Assembly (NCBI GenBank): GCA_001513495.1
Contig: LFTN01000135.1
Location: 16,454 to 55,486, forward strand
Direction of reading: 5' to 3'
DNA from: Clostridiales bacterium DTU087
Lineage (GTDB): Bacteria; Bacillota; Limnochordia; DTU087
Length of the DNA: 39,033 nt
The notes below the pieces were generated by a model. The model was not told the DNA's origin, searched no databases, and worked only from the letters and a program-made list of their open reading frames with translations. Shown one piece after another: positions 16,552 through 24,615 of this stretch (position 1 is its first letter; each line of letters begins with the position of its first letter). A program made the position numbers and the translations under genes.

Positions 16552-17472
16552 ATGGCAGCCGATAATACCAGGGCTTGGCAGATAGAAAACCCTTGGCGGT
16601 TGATTGCTGTGCCTCGGGAACTACTTACAGTCTATCATCGGGTTATAGGTAACGAAGCTGTCCTTCTGTGGCTCCATCTGCAGTGCTTCGGAGAGAACAA
16701 CCTGTTGTCGGATATAGACACTCTGGTGGCTGAGCTCCAGGCCCGTACCGGGTTCTCCCCGGAGACAGTTATGCTGGCTCTCCACCGCTTGGAACAGTAC
16801 GAGCTGGTGGAGATGAAGGAGCGGGTGATCAGACTGAGCCCGCCCCTGACTGCTGAGCAGTTTGCTGCCCGCTTTGCCGGTGAACTGGCTGCCGGCATTG
16901 AAGAAGGGCAAGTTGATGCAGAATTGGCATATGGAGCCCTGGAGGCAGCGGAAGGAGAAGAGCAGGCCTCAGCCGCCGATGCCCTCCCCGAGACCTTGGA
17001 TCTCGACTTGTCCAGTGCAGTGGGGGCTGCCGAGGAAGAGTCGGAGGTTGCAGAAGAGCAGGCCATCTTGGATAAGGAGGCTTTCTCTTCCCCCGAGGCT
17101 GACTTCCAGGCCGTGCTTGATCTCTATCATAAGCGTATCGGCATGATGGGCCCAAAACAGCGGGACAAGCTCCGCTTCTGGGTAGAGGAGTCGGGGATGA
17201 GTGCAGAAGTAGTAGCGGCAGCCATTGACATCACAGCCCGCAAGGCGGAAAATCCACGCATCCAGTACCTAGAAGGGGTTTTGCGCAACTGGTATAATGA
17301 CGGTGTACGGACCTTCGAGGAGGCACTGAAGAAGTATCCAGAGATTGCCGGCGATAGTGAGAGTGCCTCTGCAAGCTATGAAGGAGCCCCCAATGCGGGA
17401 GCATACACTGAAGCTGATCAAGAGCTAATTCAAAAATGGAAGGAGCTTTACCCCGATGAGTATAGCAGCTAA
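16552..17472 (+). CDS. DnaD-domain replication protein
   Basis: A replication initiation or restart protein of the DnaD/DnaB family, about 306 residues. The N-terminal winged-helix-like region (GNEAVLLWLHLQCFGENNLL to EQYELVEMKERVIRLSPP) is separated by an acidic, alanine-rich linker (about residues 125-185) from the C-terminal DnaD domain with FQAVLDLYHKRIGMMGPKQR and the signature IQYLEGVLRNWYNDGVRT. The start ATG 16552 lies six bases after GGGAGGG; a TTG at 16534 precedes that ribosome binding site and is rejected. It overlaps the replicative helicase gene by 17 bases, fitting a role in loading that helicase onto DNA. Confidence 0.9.
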   Translation: MAADNTRAWQIENPWRLIAVPRELLTVYHRVIGNEAVLLWLHLQCFGENNLLSDIDTLVAELQARTGFSPETVMLALHRLEQYELVEMKERVIRLSPPLTAEQFAARFAGELAAGIEEGQVDAELAYGALEAAEGEEQASAADALPETLDLDLSSAVGAAEEESEVAEEQAILDKEAFSSPEADFQAVLDLYHKRIGMMGPKQRDKLRFWVEESGMSAEVVAAAIDITARKAENPRIQYLEGVLRNWYNDGVRTFEEALKKYPEIAGDSESASASYEGAPNAGAYTEADQELIQKWKELYPDEYSS

Positions 17473-18856
17473 GCAGCTGGATGACCGGGAGGGTAAAGTC
17501 CCATTTGTACCCATGGATCTCGATGCCGAGCGGCGGGTACTGGGCATCCTGATCAAATACCCAGATAAAATTGATTTGGTCATAGATAAGCTGAAGGCCG
17601 CCCACTTCTACGATCGGGTTCACCGGATGATCTTTCAGGTCATCTTGGAGCTGTACCAGTCTAAAGGCAGGATCTCGTATACGCAGGTATATGCCAGGCT
17701 GCGGAAGGAGCAAGAGATTGATACCTTAGAAGAGGTATTGGTGGGGATTACCGAGTCCTTTGCCAGCCAAGCAGAACTGGATCCCAGTGTGGAAGTGCTG
17801 CTGGAAAAGGATGCCAAGCGCCAGATTCTCAACGCTGCCCAGAAGATCGAACAGATGGTCCTTCTGGAAACGGAGGACAGTATCGAGGGCTATCAGGCTA
17901 GGGCCCAAGAACTGATATTTGCTGCCACCAATGCTGCAGCCAGTCCCGAGGATGATGCCAAGGACCTCTTGGAGGTCCTAAATAAGTGCTATGTCAATCT
18001 GCTGCAGAGGCGGGAAGGTAAGTCTACCCACGGATTGTCAGTGCGCTATCCGTCCATCGATGCCTTTACAACCGGCTTTAAGAAAAAGGACCTGATTATC
18101 TTAGCAGCCCGTCCCAGCATGGGGAAGACTTCCTTGGCCCTGAACTTCGCGGTAAATGTGGCCAAGCGCAATATACCGGTGCTCATCTTCAGTCTGGAGA
18201 TGGATGATGAGCAGATCGGGGATCGGTTGGTTCTCAGCGAGTTGTTCCGTACCAGGGGCAGGGGGCCGGAAGAGGTTACAGCCTTTGATTATGCAACTAA
18301 GATGACCGATACCCAATTTGCTGTAACCCAATCCATCTTTAACGATCTCTACAAACTGCCCATTCAAATCGTTGACAGGCGGGGCCTGACAGTAGCAGAG
18401 ATCAGGGCTAAAGCCAGGAAAGCGAAGGCAGAACAGCCGGACCTGGGATTGATCATTGTGGACTATCTGCAGTTGATCAAACCTCCAGCAGATACCAGGA
18501 AGAACTGGTCACTGGTGGTAGGTGACATTGTCAGGGAGCTGAGGGATCTCGCAGGCGAGCTGGATCTGCCTCTCATCCTCCTATCCCAGCTGAATCGGGG
18601 GGTAGAGAGCCGGGAGGATAAACGGCCCATGATGTCGGATCTCAGGGACAGCGGCAACATCGAGGAGTTTGCCGACGTGATTATGTTCTTGTACAGGGAG
18701 GATTACTACTACCCTGAACAAGCTGCTGAGAAGGGGCTGGAAGGCGCCACTGAAGTGATCTTCGCTAAACAGCGAAAAGGGCCCACCGGCAAAGTCAAGC
18801 TGCGTTACCTTAAGGAATACACTCGCTTCATCGAGGAAAGCCTTCGGGAGGAATAA
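17456..18856 (+). CDS. dnaB: Replicative DNA helicase DnaB (DnaC in Bacillus)
   Basis: The hexameric replicative helicase, 466 residues. The N-terminal primase-interacting domain starts with PMDLDAERRVLGILIKYPDK. The RecA-like motor has Walker A AARPSMGKTSLALNFA (K224), FSLEMDDEQIGDRL, Walker B LIIVDYLQLI, LLSQLNRGVESR and SDLRDSGNIEEFADVIMFLYR, all standard for DnaB. It starts at ATG 17456 within the end of the DnaD-type gene, after AAGGAG, implying translational coupling of loader and helicase. Length and motifs are normal and there is no intein. Confidence 0.97.
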   Translation: MSIAAKQLDDREGKVPFVPMDLDAERRVLGILIKYPDKIDLVIDKLKAAHFYDRVHRMIFQVILELYQSKGRISYTQVYARLRKEQEIDTLEEVLVGITESFASQAELDPSVEVLLEKDAKRQILNAAQKIEQMVLLETEDSIEGYQARAQELIFAATNAAASPEDDAKDLLEVLNKCYVNLLQRREGKSTHGLSVRYPSIDAFTTGFKKKDLIILAARPSMGKTSLALNFAVNVAKRNIPVLIFSLEMDDEQIGDRLVLSELFRTRGRGPEEVTAFDYATKMTDTQFAVTQSIFNDLYKLPIQIVDRRGLTVAEIRAKARKAKAEQPDLGLIIVDYLQLIKPPADTRKNWSLVVGDIVRELRDLAGELDLPLILLSQLNRGVESREDKRPMMSDLRDSGNIEEFADVIMFLYREDYYYPEQAAEKGLEGATEVIFAKQRKGPTGKVKLRYLKEYTRFIEESLREE

Positions 18857-18873
18857 CAGGCAGGAGTATGGAT

Positions 18874-19089
18874 ATGGAGCTGTTCGAAGAACTGGAGCGG
18901 ATCAAGATTCGCTTTGTGGCGGCATATGACAAGCTGGTGAAACAAGGGGTTATATCAGAAAGGGATTACCAAGAGATTCTTGAAATTATCGATGATCTAG
19001 ACAGCTACAGCCTGGAGGAGCTGCAGGAGCGCCTGGGGCGTTTCCGCCAAGTGCTGCCTCTCCAGGATGAAGGACTTACAGAGGAGTAA
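18874..19089 (+). CDS. Small acidic helical protein of unknown function
   Basis: A 71-residue, acidic, helical protein (MELFEELERIKIRFVAAYDK, then SERDYQEILEIIDDLDSYSL). I do not recognise a family. The start is set at ATG 18874, seven bases after CAGGAG; the ATG at 18868 nearly touches that site. It lies 17 bases after the helicase stop and is very likely co-transcribed with it. It could be a replication accessory, but only position supports that. Confidence 0.6.
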   Translation: MELFEELERIKIRFVAAYDKLVKQGVISERDYQEILEIIDDLDSYSLEELQERLGRFRQVLPLQDEGLTEE

Positions 19090-19145
19090 AGGCCTGACCG
19101 GCTGAAAACTCACTTTGAAGCCCAATTAGACTGGAGGTTTGTGCT

Positions 19146-20159
19146 TTGGGATTGGTTCCGGCAGCCCGGCCCCAGAAGCGCCGCCTATGGCCTTATTTGA
19201 TTGCGGCGGTGGTGCTTCTTGGTTTAGGTGTATATCTGACAGCAGCAAAGACAGTAACCATCATTGTAGATAACGAAGTACAGCAAGTGGTGACAACTTG
19301 GACCGGCAGCGTAGATGATGTTCTCGCCAAGGCTGGTGTTGCCCTGCTGCCTGAGGACCGTGTAGAACCGGCTGTCAATGAGCGGGTAACCCGGGGCATG
19401 GAGATTCGCATCACCCGGAGCTTCCCGGTTACCCTAGTGGTAGGCGGTTCCGAGAAGACAGCGCGGTTCATCGGCGGCTCTGTAAAGGACCTTCTGGAGC
19501 AGCAGGGTGTAGAGCTGGGGGAGATGGATCGGGTTATTCCTGATCTGACACAGGAAGTGGCTAGCTCGCAAACCGTGGAGGTTATCAGAGTCACTGTGGA
19601 ACAGATAACCGTGGAGGAAGACCTTCCCTATGCAAGTAGGGAGTGGGCAGAGCCCACGTTGGAGAAGGGCAAAACCAAGGTTGTGCAGCAAGGCCAATTA
19701 GGTGTCCAGGAAAAGGTCTATGAAGTGACCTGCGAAAACGGCCGGGAAGTAAACCGGGAACTGCTCCTGACCCGGGTAGTAAGAGAGCCTAAAGACGAGA
19801 TAATAGGAATAGGGACCAGGGAGCCGTCAAAAAGCGTCATCACCACCTCCCGGGGGCCGATCCAGTACAAAGAAGTGAAGGAAATGGTTGCCACGGCGTA
19901 TTATCCTGGGCCGGAGAGTACCGGCAAGTGGGCAGATGGGATCACTGCCACAGGGGTGAAGGCGGGTTATGGAATTGCAGCCGTAGACCCCAAAGTCATA
20001 CCTTTGGGAAGCCGCCTGTACGTCCCGGGCTACGGGCACGCTTTAGCCGCTGATGTGGGCGGGGCTATTAAGGGGAATCGCATTGATTTGTGCTTTGACA
20101 CCTACAATGAGGCTATCCAATATGGGCGGCGGACGGTAAAGGTGTATATTTTGGAGTAG
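19146..20159 (+). CDS. YabE-like protein with ubiquitin-like DUF348, G5 and 3D domains
   Basis: A cell-wall-active protein of 337 residues, anchored or exported through an N-terminal hydrophobic segment (about 14-34, LWPYLIAAVVLLGLGVYLTA). Two DUF348 ubiquitin-like repeats follow (about 35-90 and 95-150), then a G5 domain (about 150-230), then the C-terminal 3D domain (MVATAYYPGPESTGKWADG, IPLGSRLYVPGYGHALAADV, DLCFDTYNEAIQYGRRTVKV), related to lytic transglycosylase barrels with conserved Asp residues. It starts at TTG 19146, eight bases after GGAGG. In B. subtilis yabE precedes rnmV and ksgA; here rnmV is missing and rsmA follows directly after a terminator. Confidence 0.92.
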   Translation: MGLVPAARPQKRRLWPYLIAAVVLLGLGVYLTAAKTVTIIVDNEVQQVVTTWTGSVDDVLAKAGVALLPEDRVEPAVNERVTRGMEIRITRSFPVTLVVGGSEKTARFIGGSVKDLLEQQGVELGEMDRVIPDLTQEVASSQTVEVIRVTVEQITVEEDLPYASREWAEPTLEKGKTKVVQQGQLGVQEKVYEVTCENGREVNRELLLTRVVREPKDEIIGIGTREPSKSVITTSRGPIQYKEVKEMVATAYYPGPESTGKWADGITATGVKAGYGIAAVDPKVIPLGSRLYVPGYGHALAADVGGAIKGNRIDLCFDTYNEAIQYGRRTVKVYILE

Positions 20160-20161
20160 AC

Positions 20162-20184
20162 GGGCAGGTTACCTGCCCCTTTTT
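20162..20184 (+). terminator. Rho-independent terminator after the yabE-like gene
   Basis: GGGCAGG (20162-20168) and CCTGCCC (20172-20178) form a perfect seven-pair stem around TTA, followed by CTTTTT to 20184. It lies right after the stop codon and 24 bases before the rsmA start, so rsmA may have its own promoter or depend on read-through. Confidence 0.88.
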
Positions 20185-20208
20185 GCATACAACGGGGGTT
20201 AGATTGTT

Positions 20209-21102
20209 TTGGAGCCAAATGCTGTAGATACTGCCTTGGCTGCGCCTACCGCGGTTCGCCGCCTGGCTGCCAAGCACGGGTTTACCTTCCGCAGATCCTT
20301 GGGACAGAACTTCTTGATCGATGGCAACATCTTGAGGAAAATCATCCAGTCGGCGGCAATCACCAAAGCAGATACAGTTATAGAAGTTGGTGCCGGTATT
20401 GGGACTCTCACCCGGGCTTTGGGGAGTACTGCCGGGCGGGTACTGTCACTGGAGGTTGATAGGCGGCTGGAGCCTATTCTCCAGGAGACCGTTGGCGATT
20501 ATGATAATGTGGAGATTATCTGGGAGGATGCCTTGAAGCTGGACTGGCCCAGCTTTTGGAAGCGCCAAGGGTTGTCCCGGGCGAAGTTCGTTGCCAATCT
20601 GCCGTACTACATTACATCGCCCCTCTTGCTCAACATCTTCTGTGAATGCCCTTTCCTGGAGAGCATCACGGTAATGGTGCAAAGGGAGGTAGGAGAGCGA
20701 TTTACTGCCCAGCCTGGAACCAAGACCTATGGAACACTTACTGTCTTGGCAGGCTACTATAGTGAAGTAGAGATCTGCCATATAGTGCCTCCCACGGTTT
20801 TCATGCCTCCTCCAGATGTGGAATCTGCAGTAGTGAAGTTTACACTCCGGCCCTACGAATTGGAAGCCGTCGATCCGGAGTTGCTTTGGACAACTGTCAA
20901 GGCTGCCTTCAGCCAGAGGAGAAAAACCCTGGCCAATTCCCTTGCCTCAAGCCTCAAGCCTTCTCTTTCCAAGGCAGCAGTCAATGATATCCTGCAAGCT
21001 TGTGGTATTTCCCCTGAGCAGCGGGCAGAGACTTTAACTGTCGCGGATTTTGTTATACTGTCCAACCACTTGGCTGCCGTGCTTCCCAGGGAGGGACGCT
21101 GA
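20209..21102 (+). CDS. rsmA: 16S rRNA (adenine1518-N6/adenine1519-N6)-dimethyltransferase
   Basis: KsgA/RsmA of 297 residues, which dimethylates two adjacent adenines near the 3' end of 16S rRNA using SAM. The N-terminal FRRSLGQNFLIDGNIL motif, SAM loop IEVGAGIGTLTRAL, catalytic motif NLPYYI and the C-terminal helical region AAFSQRRKTLANSLAS are all diagnostic. It starts at TTG 20209, with only a weak GGGGG about ten bases upstream; no better start exists given the conserved N-terminus. It matches the yabE-ksgA-veg order of Firmicutes. Confidence 0.96.
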   Translation: MEPNAVDTALAAPTAVRRLAAKHGFTFRRSLGQNFLIDGNILRKIIQSAAITKADTVIEVGAGIGTLTRALGSTAGRVLSLEVDRRLEPILQETVGDYDNVEIIWEDALKLDWPSFWKRQGLSRAKFVANLPYYITSPLLLNIFCECPFLESITVMVQREVGERFTAQPGTKTYGTLTVLAGYYSEVEICHIVPPTVFMPPPDVESAVVKFTLRPYELEAVDPELLWTTVKAAFSQRRKTLANSLASSLKPSLSKAAVNDILQACGISPEQRAETLTVADFVILSNHLAAVLPREGR

Positions 21103-21185
21103 CTTGGGGAGGCAGAAGTTGCCGGCAGGCATCGACAGGTAATGGGCGGTGGTTTGCAGAATATCTTCTTTATTGGGGTGAGTGT

Positions 21186-21662
21186 ATGGAATACCTTATT
21201 AGTCCTTCCAAAGGCCGCCTCTCCTTTGAGGATGCTTTTCAAGATATCATCCTTTTTATAGAAGAGCAGCCTGATGCAGAGTACAAGCTGATCATCGGTA
21301 CTGATTCCCAGTACTCCCAGGACAGCACCTGCTTTGTCACTGCCATTATTGTACACCGGCTGGGCAAGGGTGCCAGGTATTACTATACCCGGGAATGTGA
21401 ATTTGTCGGCAAGTCACTGCGCCAGCGGATTTTCTACGAGACATCCCGCAGCCTTGCCCTGGCTAGCCGTGTAGCAGAGAAACTGGCGGAAAACGGCCAC
21501 GCCGACCTTAATGTGGAGATCCATCTAGATGTAGGTGTCAACGGCAGAACCAAGGAACTCATCCGGGATGTCACCGGCATGGTCATCGGCAGCGGCTTTG
21601 ATGCCCGGATCAAGCCCGACTCCTACGGAGCCTCTAAGGTCGCCGACAAGTTCACCAAGTAA
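21186..21662 (+). CDS. YkuK-like ribonuclease H-fold protein (DUF458)
   Basis: A 158-residue protein of the DUF458/YkuK family, which has an RNase H-like fold. Typical segments are IIGTDSQYSQDSTCFVTAI, with a conserved Asp in the first strand, VEIHLDVGVNGRTKELIRDV and IKPDSYGASKVADKFTK at the C-terminus. The biochemical activity is not established; members of this family often accompany spore genes. It starts at ATG 21186 after GGGGTGAG. The 225 bases after it (21663-21887) are pyrimidine-rich on this strand and hold no gene, hairpin terminator or promoter that I can support. Confidence 0.85.
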   Translation: MEYLISPSKGRLSFEDAFQDIILFIEEQPDAEYKLIIGTDSQYSQDSTCFVTAIIVHRLGKGARYYYTRECEFVGKSLRQRIFYETSRSLALASRVAEKLAENGHADLNVEIHLDVGVNGRTKELIRDVTGMVIGSGFDARIKPDSYGASKVADKFTK

Positions 21663-21887
21663 GGACCCCCGTATAGAGCTTCTGATTGTTCCTGTCGATT
21701 TCCCTACTGTCTTTCTCCCCATGCCATGACCCAGTTCTGCTTTGCCCCCTTGTGCCTGTTAACCTTTCCCGATCCACATCTGCCCTCAGCACATCTGTTT
21801 CCAACTCTCATAGAATGATTCAGGACTCAATGCCCTGTTTAGCCGATCCTAGCCCACGACGATGCAGGTCTTGCGGGAGGCCGGATA

Positions 21888-22799
21888 ATGATGTGCAGGA
21901 GAATTGTGATTAACGGACGGGTCTGGGAAGGCGACGCCTCCTGGAGATGGGTAGATGAAGTGCTGCTGCTTCCCCTTCAGGCCGCAGTAGAACGGCTGGG
22001 GGCAAGCCGGCGCTGGGCTATCTATCCCCAGCAGCTGGAGATAGAAAAGGATGGAAAGACCTTAACCCTAGAGATTGGTGCTGCAGCTGCCTGGCTGCAG
22101 GATGAGAGAATATCGCTGGATTGCCCCGTGTATTTGGATAATAACGCAGTGATGGTGCCGGTTTCCCTTCTTTGCCGCTTCTTTAAATTGTCCTGGGCAC
22201 TTGTGGAGGATGCGGGTGCCGCAGTCTTGAGCAGAGCTGAACCGGCCCTTATTGGAAAAACTGTACTGCTAGACCCCGGCCATGGAGGAGAGGATCCGGG
22301 GATTATCAGCGGCGATCTGATTGAAGCCGAGTTCACGTGGGATGTTGCTTGGCGCCTCGGTAGCCTTCTGAGGCTGAGCGGAGCTGCGGCAGCCTTTACG
22401 AGGCAGCGGGAGGAGACGGCTTCTCTCATCCAGAGGACGGCGGCAGCTGAGACGGCAAAGCCGGACCTCTTGATCAGCATTCACTGCAACAGCTTTATCC
22501 ATCCCGGCCGCAACGGCCTAGAAACCTACTGGTACAGCAGCTGGCCGGCCCGGCAGCTGGCCGAATACATTCATAGGGAGACTATTGAGGAGGTGGAGAT
22601 TCCCGACCGGGGAGTAAAGGAATCAGCCTTTTACGTCTTGCGTCATGCGCCGACAGTATCCGTGTTGGTGAAGTTGGGATTCGCCACAGGAGATAGGGAT
22701 GGACACATCCTAATGGACAGATGGCTGCGAGAAAGGGCGGCTTTGGGCATATTCAGGGGAATCCGGGCATTTATGGAAGCAGGAGCTATTCAAATGTAA
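21888..22799 (+). CDS. Amidase_3-fold protein lacking the catalytic glutamate
   Basis: A homologue of N-acetylmuramoyl-L-alanine amidases (Amidase_3), 303 residues. The N-terminal 125 residues resemble copper-amine-oxidase-type beta repeats (e.g. NAVMVPVSLLCRFFKLSWAL). The amidase domain retains the zinc ligands: H132 in DPGHGGEDPG, E146 in LIEAEFTWDVAWRL and H199 in LLISIHCNS. The last motif, normally VLVE-GF with the essential Glu, reads VLVKLGFATG with Lys at 262, so hydrolysis is doubtful. There is no signal peptide, so it should stay in the cytoplasm (mother cell or forespore). It starts at ATG 21888 after GGGAGG; an in-frame stop at 21840 with no start codon between excludes a longer, signal-bearing form. 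Confidence 0.85.
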   Translation: MMCRRIVINGRVWEGDASWRWVDEVLLLPLQAAVERLGASRRWAIYPQQLEIEKDGKTLTLEIGAAAAWLQDERISLDCPVYLDNNAVMVPVSLLCRFFKLSWALVEDAGAAVLSRAEPALIGKTVLLDPGHGGEDPGIISGDLIEAEFTWDVAWRLGSLLRLSGAAAAFTRQREETASLIQRTAAAETAKPDLLISIHCNSFIHPGRNGLETYWYSSWPARQLAEYIHRETIEEVEIPDRGVKESAFYVLRHAPTVSVLVKLGFATGDRDGHILMDRWLRERAALGIFRGIRAFMEAGAIQM

Positions 22800-22830
22800 A
22801 AATCTTGTTGCAAAGGGCCGATGACACTCC

Positions 22831-22860
22831 TTGACAGGGCAAGGAGGGCGCTGATATAAT
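22831..22860 (+). promoter_or_regulatory. veg promoter P1 (SigA consensus)
   Basis: TTGACA at 22831-22836 and TATAAT at 22855-22860 are both perfect SigA hexamers, spaced 18 bases, with an extended -10 (TGATATAAT). The -35 lies in a perfect seven-base inverted repeat, CTCCTTG (22827-22833) and CAAGGAG (22840-22846), which could be an operator. Confidence 0.85.
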
Positions 22861-22870
22861 GATTGTTTAT

Positions 22871-22899
22871 TTGACTGGAAAACCGGGATGTGGTATAAT
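22871..22899 (+). promoter_or_regulatory. veg promoter P2 (SigA consensus)
   Basis: TTGACT at 22871-22876 and TATAAT at 22894-22899 are spaced 17 bases, with an extended -10 (TGGTATAAT). It lies about 40 bases downstream of P1, giving tandem promoters. The predicted start is near 22906, leaving a leader of about 20 bases before veg. Confidence 0.85.
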
Positions 22900-22925
22900 T
22901 GCACTGACGAGAAAGAGGGAAGGTG

Positions 22926-23195
22926 ATGCTCGTGCCAGCACAGAACGCCAGAAGTCTGGATGCCATTAAGAAAAGTCTGGAAGCCAATGTCGGCAAGAAG
23001 GTTAGACTGCGGGCGAATCGGGGACGTCGCAAAGTTATAGAGGCAGAGGGAGTGCTGGAGCAAACCTACCCCAAGCTTTTTGTGGTGAAGCTGGACAAAC
23101 CCAGTGCAATCAAACGCCTTTCATACACTTATGCTGACGTACTGACTGATACCGTACAGGTAACCATTGGCGACAAGCAGGTTGGCTCAGTTTAG
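22926..23195 (+). CDS. veg: Veg protein
   Basis: Small conserved Firmicutes protein of the Veg family, about 89 residues, with an SH3-like barrel. In B. subtilis it influences biofilm gene expression and spore outgrowth. Recognisable segments are DAIKKSLEANVGKKVRLRAN, GRRKVIEAEGVLEQTYPKLF and SYTYADVLTDTVQV. The start is uncertain: ATG 22926 lies six bases after GAGGG, while GTG 22932 lies six bases after AAGGTG and gives a closer match to family length. It is driven by two near-perfect SigA promoters and ended by a strong terminator, so it is a highly expressed single-gene unit, as in B. subtilis. Confidence 0.93.
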   Translation: MLVPAQNARSLDAIKKSLEANVGKKVRLRANRGRRKVIEAEGVLEQTYPKLFVVKLDKPSAIKRLSYTYADVLTDTVQVTIGDKQVGSV

Positions 23196-23228
23196 CAGCC
23201 GGTCGGCCTAGATACTATCGTTGATACG

Positions 23229-23269
23229 AACCCCAGGTGGGTCCTTTATGAGGATTCACCTGGGGTTTT
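23229..23269 (+). terminator. Rho-independent terminator of veg
   Basis: AACCCCAGGTG (23229-23239) pairs perfectly over 11 bases with CACCTGGGGTT (23257-23267), followed by TTTT to 23269 and then GTTT. It lies 33 bases after the veg stop. Confidence 0.92.
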
Positions 23270-23343
23270 GTTTATCTTTGTTTGACTTCTAATTCGCCGC
23301 CGCGGCCGCATAAGAATTAAGGGACTAAAGGAGGCAGCGGTCG

Positions 23344-24549
23344 ATGGGCCACCGGATTTGGCAGCCGGGGAAGCGGACAGTCTTGCGTTTGGGAAACAAA
23401 GGCCTGGCGGTCACTTGGCTGCAGGAACGGCTGAAATCCCTGGCATATGATGTGGAAGTCGATGGAATCTATGGATACCTCACCGAGGATTGTGTCTGCT
23501 CCCTGCAGCGGGAGTACGGCCTGAGAGTGGATGGCATAGCCGGCCCCCGAGTTCTTGAACTGCTCCAGGATAAGGATATTCAAGAAAACGCACCCAGCTG
23601 TCAGCTATGGGGTGCAGTACAGGGCGGGCAGTTCTGGCAGCAGCTTCAGCGCAAGCCCTATGAGGCTGTAGGCCAGAGGTTAACCGGCATGGTGCTGTAC
23701 TGTTTTGAGGTTGGGGAAGACGGCGATGTTATCGGAGAACTGCCGCAGGCGGCTCTCTCTAACCAGCAGCTAGCCAACGTCAAGCTAATACCTGTCCTTA
23801 GCAACTATGACTGCGGCCGGGGCCTTTATAATGAGCGTGCATTGGAGGCACTGCTGAAACGGCGAGATATGCTGCGCCGGTTCCAGGAACTAGTCAGGAG
23901 TCTATTGGCCAATGGGAGATTAGGTGGTATCGGGCTGGACCTGCAGGGGGTGGGAATGGGATATGCGCGGCGCTTTGCAGCTCTAGCTGCTAGGGTACGG
24001 AAACTGGCCGATGGCTGCGATAAGCGATTGTACATGGTTCTAGTACGGGCAGCCGTCAAGGGGGGCTTTCCCCGGGGCGTGGAAAGCTGGGTCTGGACGC
24101 TGCCGGACCGGATAATTCTCCAAGCTCCCCGGGAGCAGGCAGCTAGAGAGCCAGGCCCCAGGATGGGCTATCAGTGGCTGCAGGCAGGGCTTAAAGGTGT
24201 GTCTCGGCATTTGCCCGCCTGGAGGCTCTTAGTTGCCCTGCCGGGAAACGGTATAGCTTGGTATATCGGGAAGGATCAGGGATATCAATACCTTTCCTAT
24301 GATGAAGCCCGCAAACTCGCTTATCTGAAGCAAGCGGCTATCCGCTGGGACAACTTGGAGAAGGTCTCCTACTATGATTTTGCCGATGAGAAGGGACGCT
24401 GCCGTGTATGGTTCGACAACAAAGACAGCCTGAGGTGGAAACTTGATTGGCTGAAAGGTCAGCATGTGTCAGGCATCGTCATCACGCCGCTGGGCTGTGA
24501 GGACACCCGAATATGGGAAGAGCTGGGCAGGCAGCATTTACCAATCTAG
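23344..24549 (+). CDS. Degenerate GH18-like protein with peptidoglycan-binding domain
   Basis: A 401-residue protein. Residues about 13-75 form a PG_binding_1 domain (LRLGNKGLAVTWLQERLKS, VDGIYGYLTED, YGLRVDGIAGPRVLELL). The rest matches the GH18-type domain of spore enzymes such as YaaH/SleL, including the C-terminal pattern CRVWFDNKDSLRWKLDWLK. The GH18 active-site motif, normally DGxDxDxE, reads GGIGLDLQ: the catalytic Glu is Gln at 201 and an upstream Asp is Gly. The usual active-site Trp near the C-terminus (as in YWxLG) is also absent, the segment reading GIVITPLG. Hydrolase activity is therefore unlikely; wall or cortex binding is the simpler reading. There is no signal peptide. It starts at ATG 23344 after AAAGGAGG. 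A CATA element at 23309 could be part of a sporulation promoter, but the match is weak. Confidence 0.85.
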   Translation: MGHRIWQPGKRTVLRLGNKGLAVTWLQERLKSLAYDVEVDGIYGYLTEDCVCSLQREYGLRVDGIAGPRVLELLQDKDIQENAPSCQLWGAVQGGQFWQQLQRKPYEAVGQRLTGMVLYCFEVGEDGDVIGELPQAALSNQQLANVKLIPVLSNYDCGRGLYNERALEALLKRRDMLRRFQELVRSLLANGRLGGIGLDLQGVGMGYARRFAALAARVRKLADGCDKRLYMVLVRAAVKGGFPRGVESWVWTLPDRIILQAPREQAAREPGPRMGYQWLQAGLKGVSRHLPAWRLLVALPGNGIAWYIGKDQGYQYLSYDEARKLAYLKQAAIRWDNLEKVSYYDFADEKGRCRVWFDNKDSLRWKLDWLKGQHVSGIVITPLGCEDTRIWEELGRQHLPI

Positions 24550-24615
24550 CCAGCAGCCGCCCAGCATATAAATGACAGTGTTAAGCGTTTAAGGAATAGA
24601 GGGGGGAAAAGGTAG

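Noticed and set aside
21663-21887. Possible gene or RNA in the pyrimidine-rich gap after the YkuK-like gene
   Set aside because: Only short frames without ribosome binding sites, no stable hairpin with T-run and no promoter hexamers were found.
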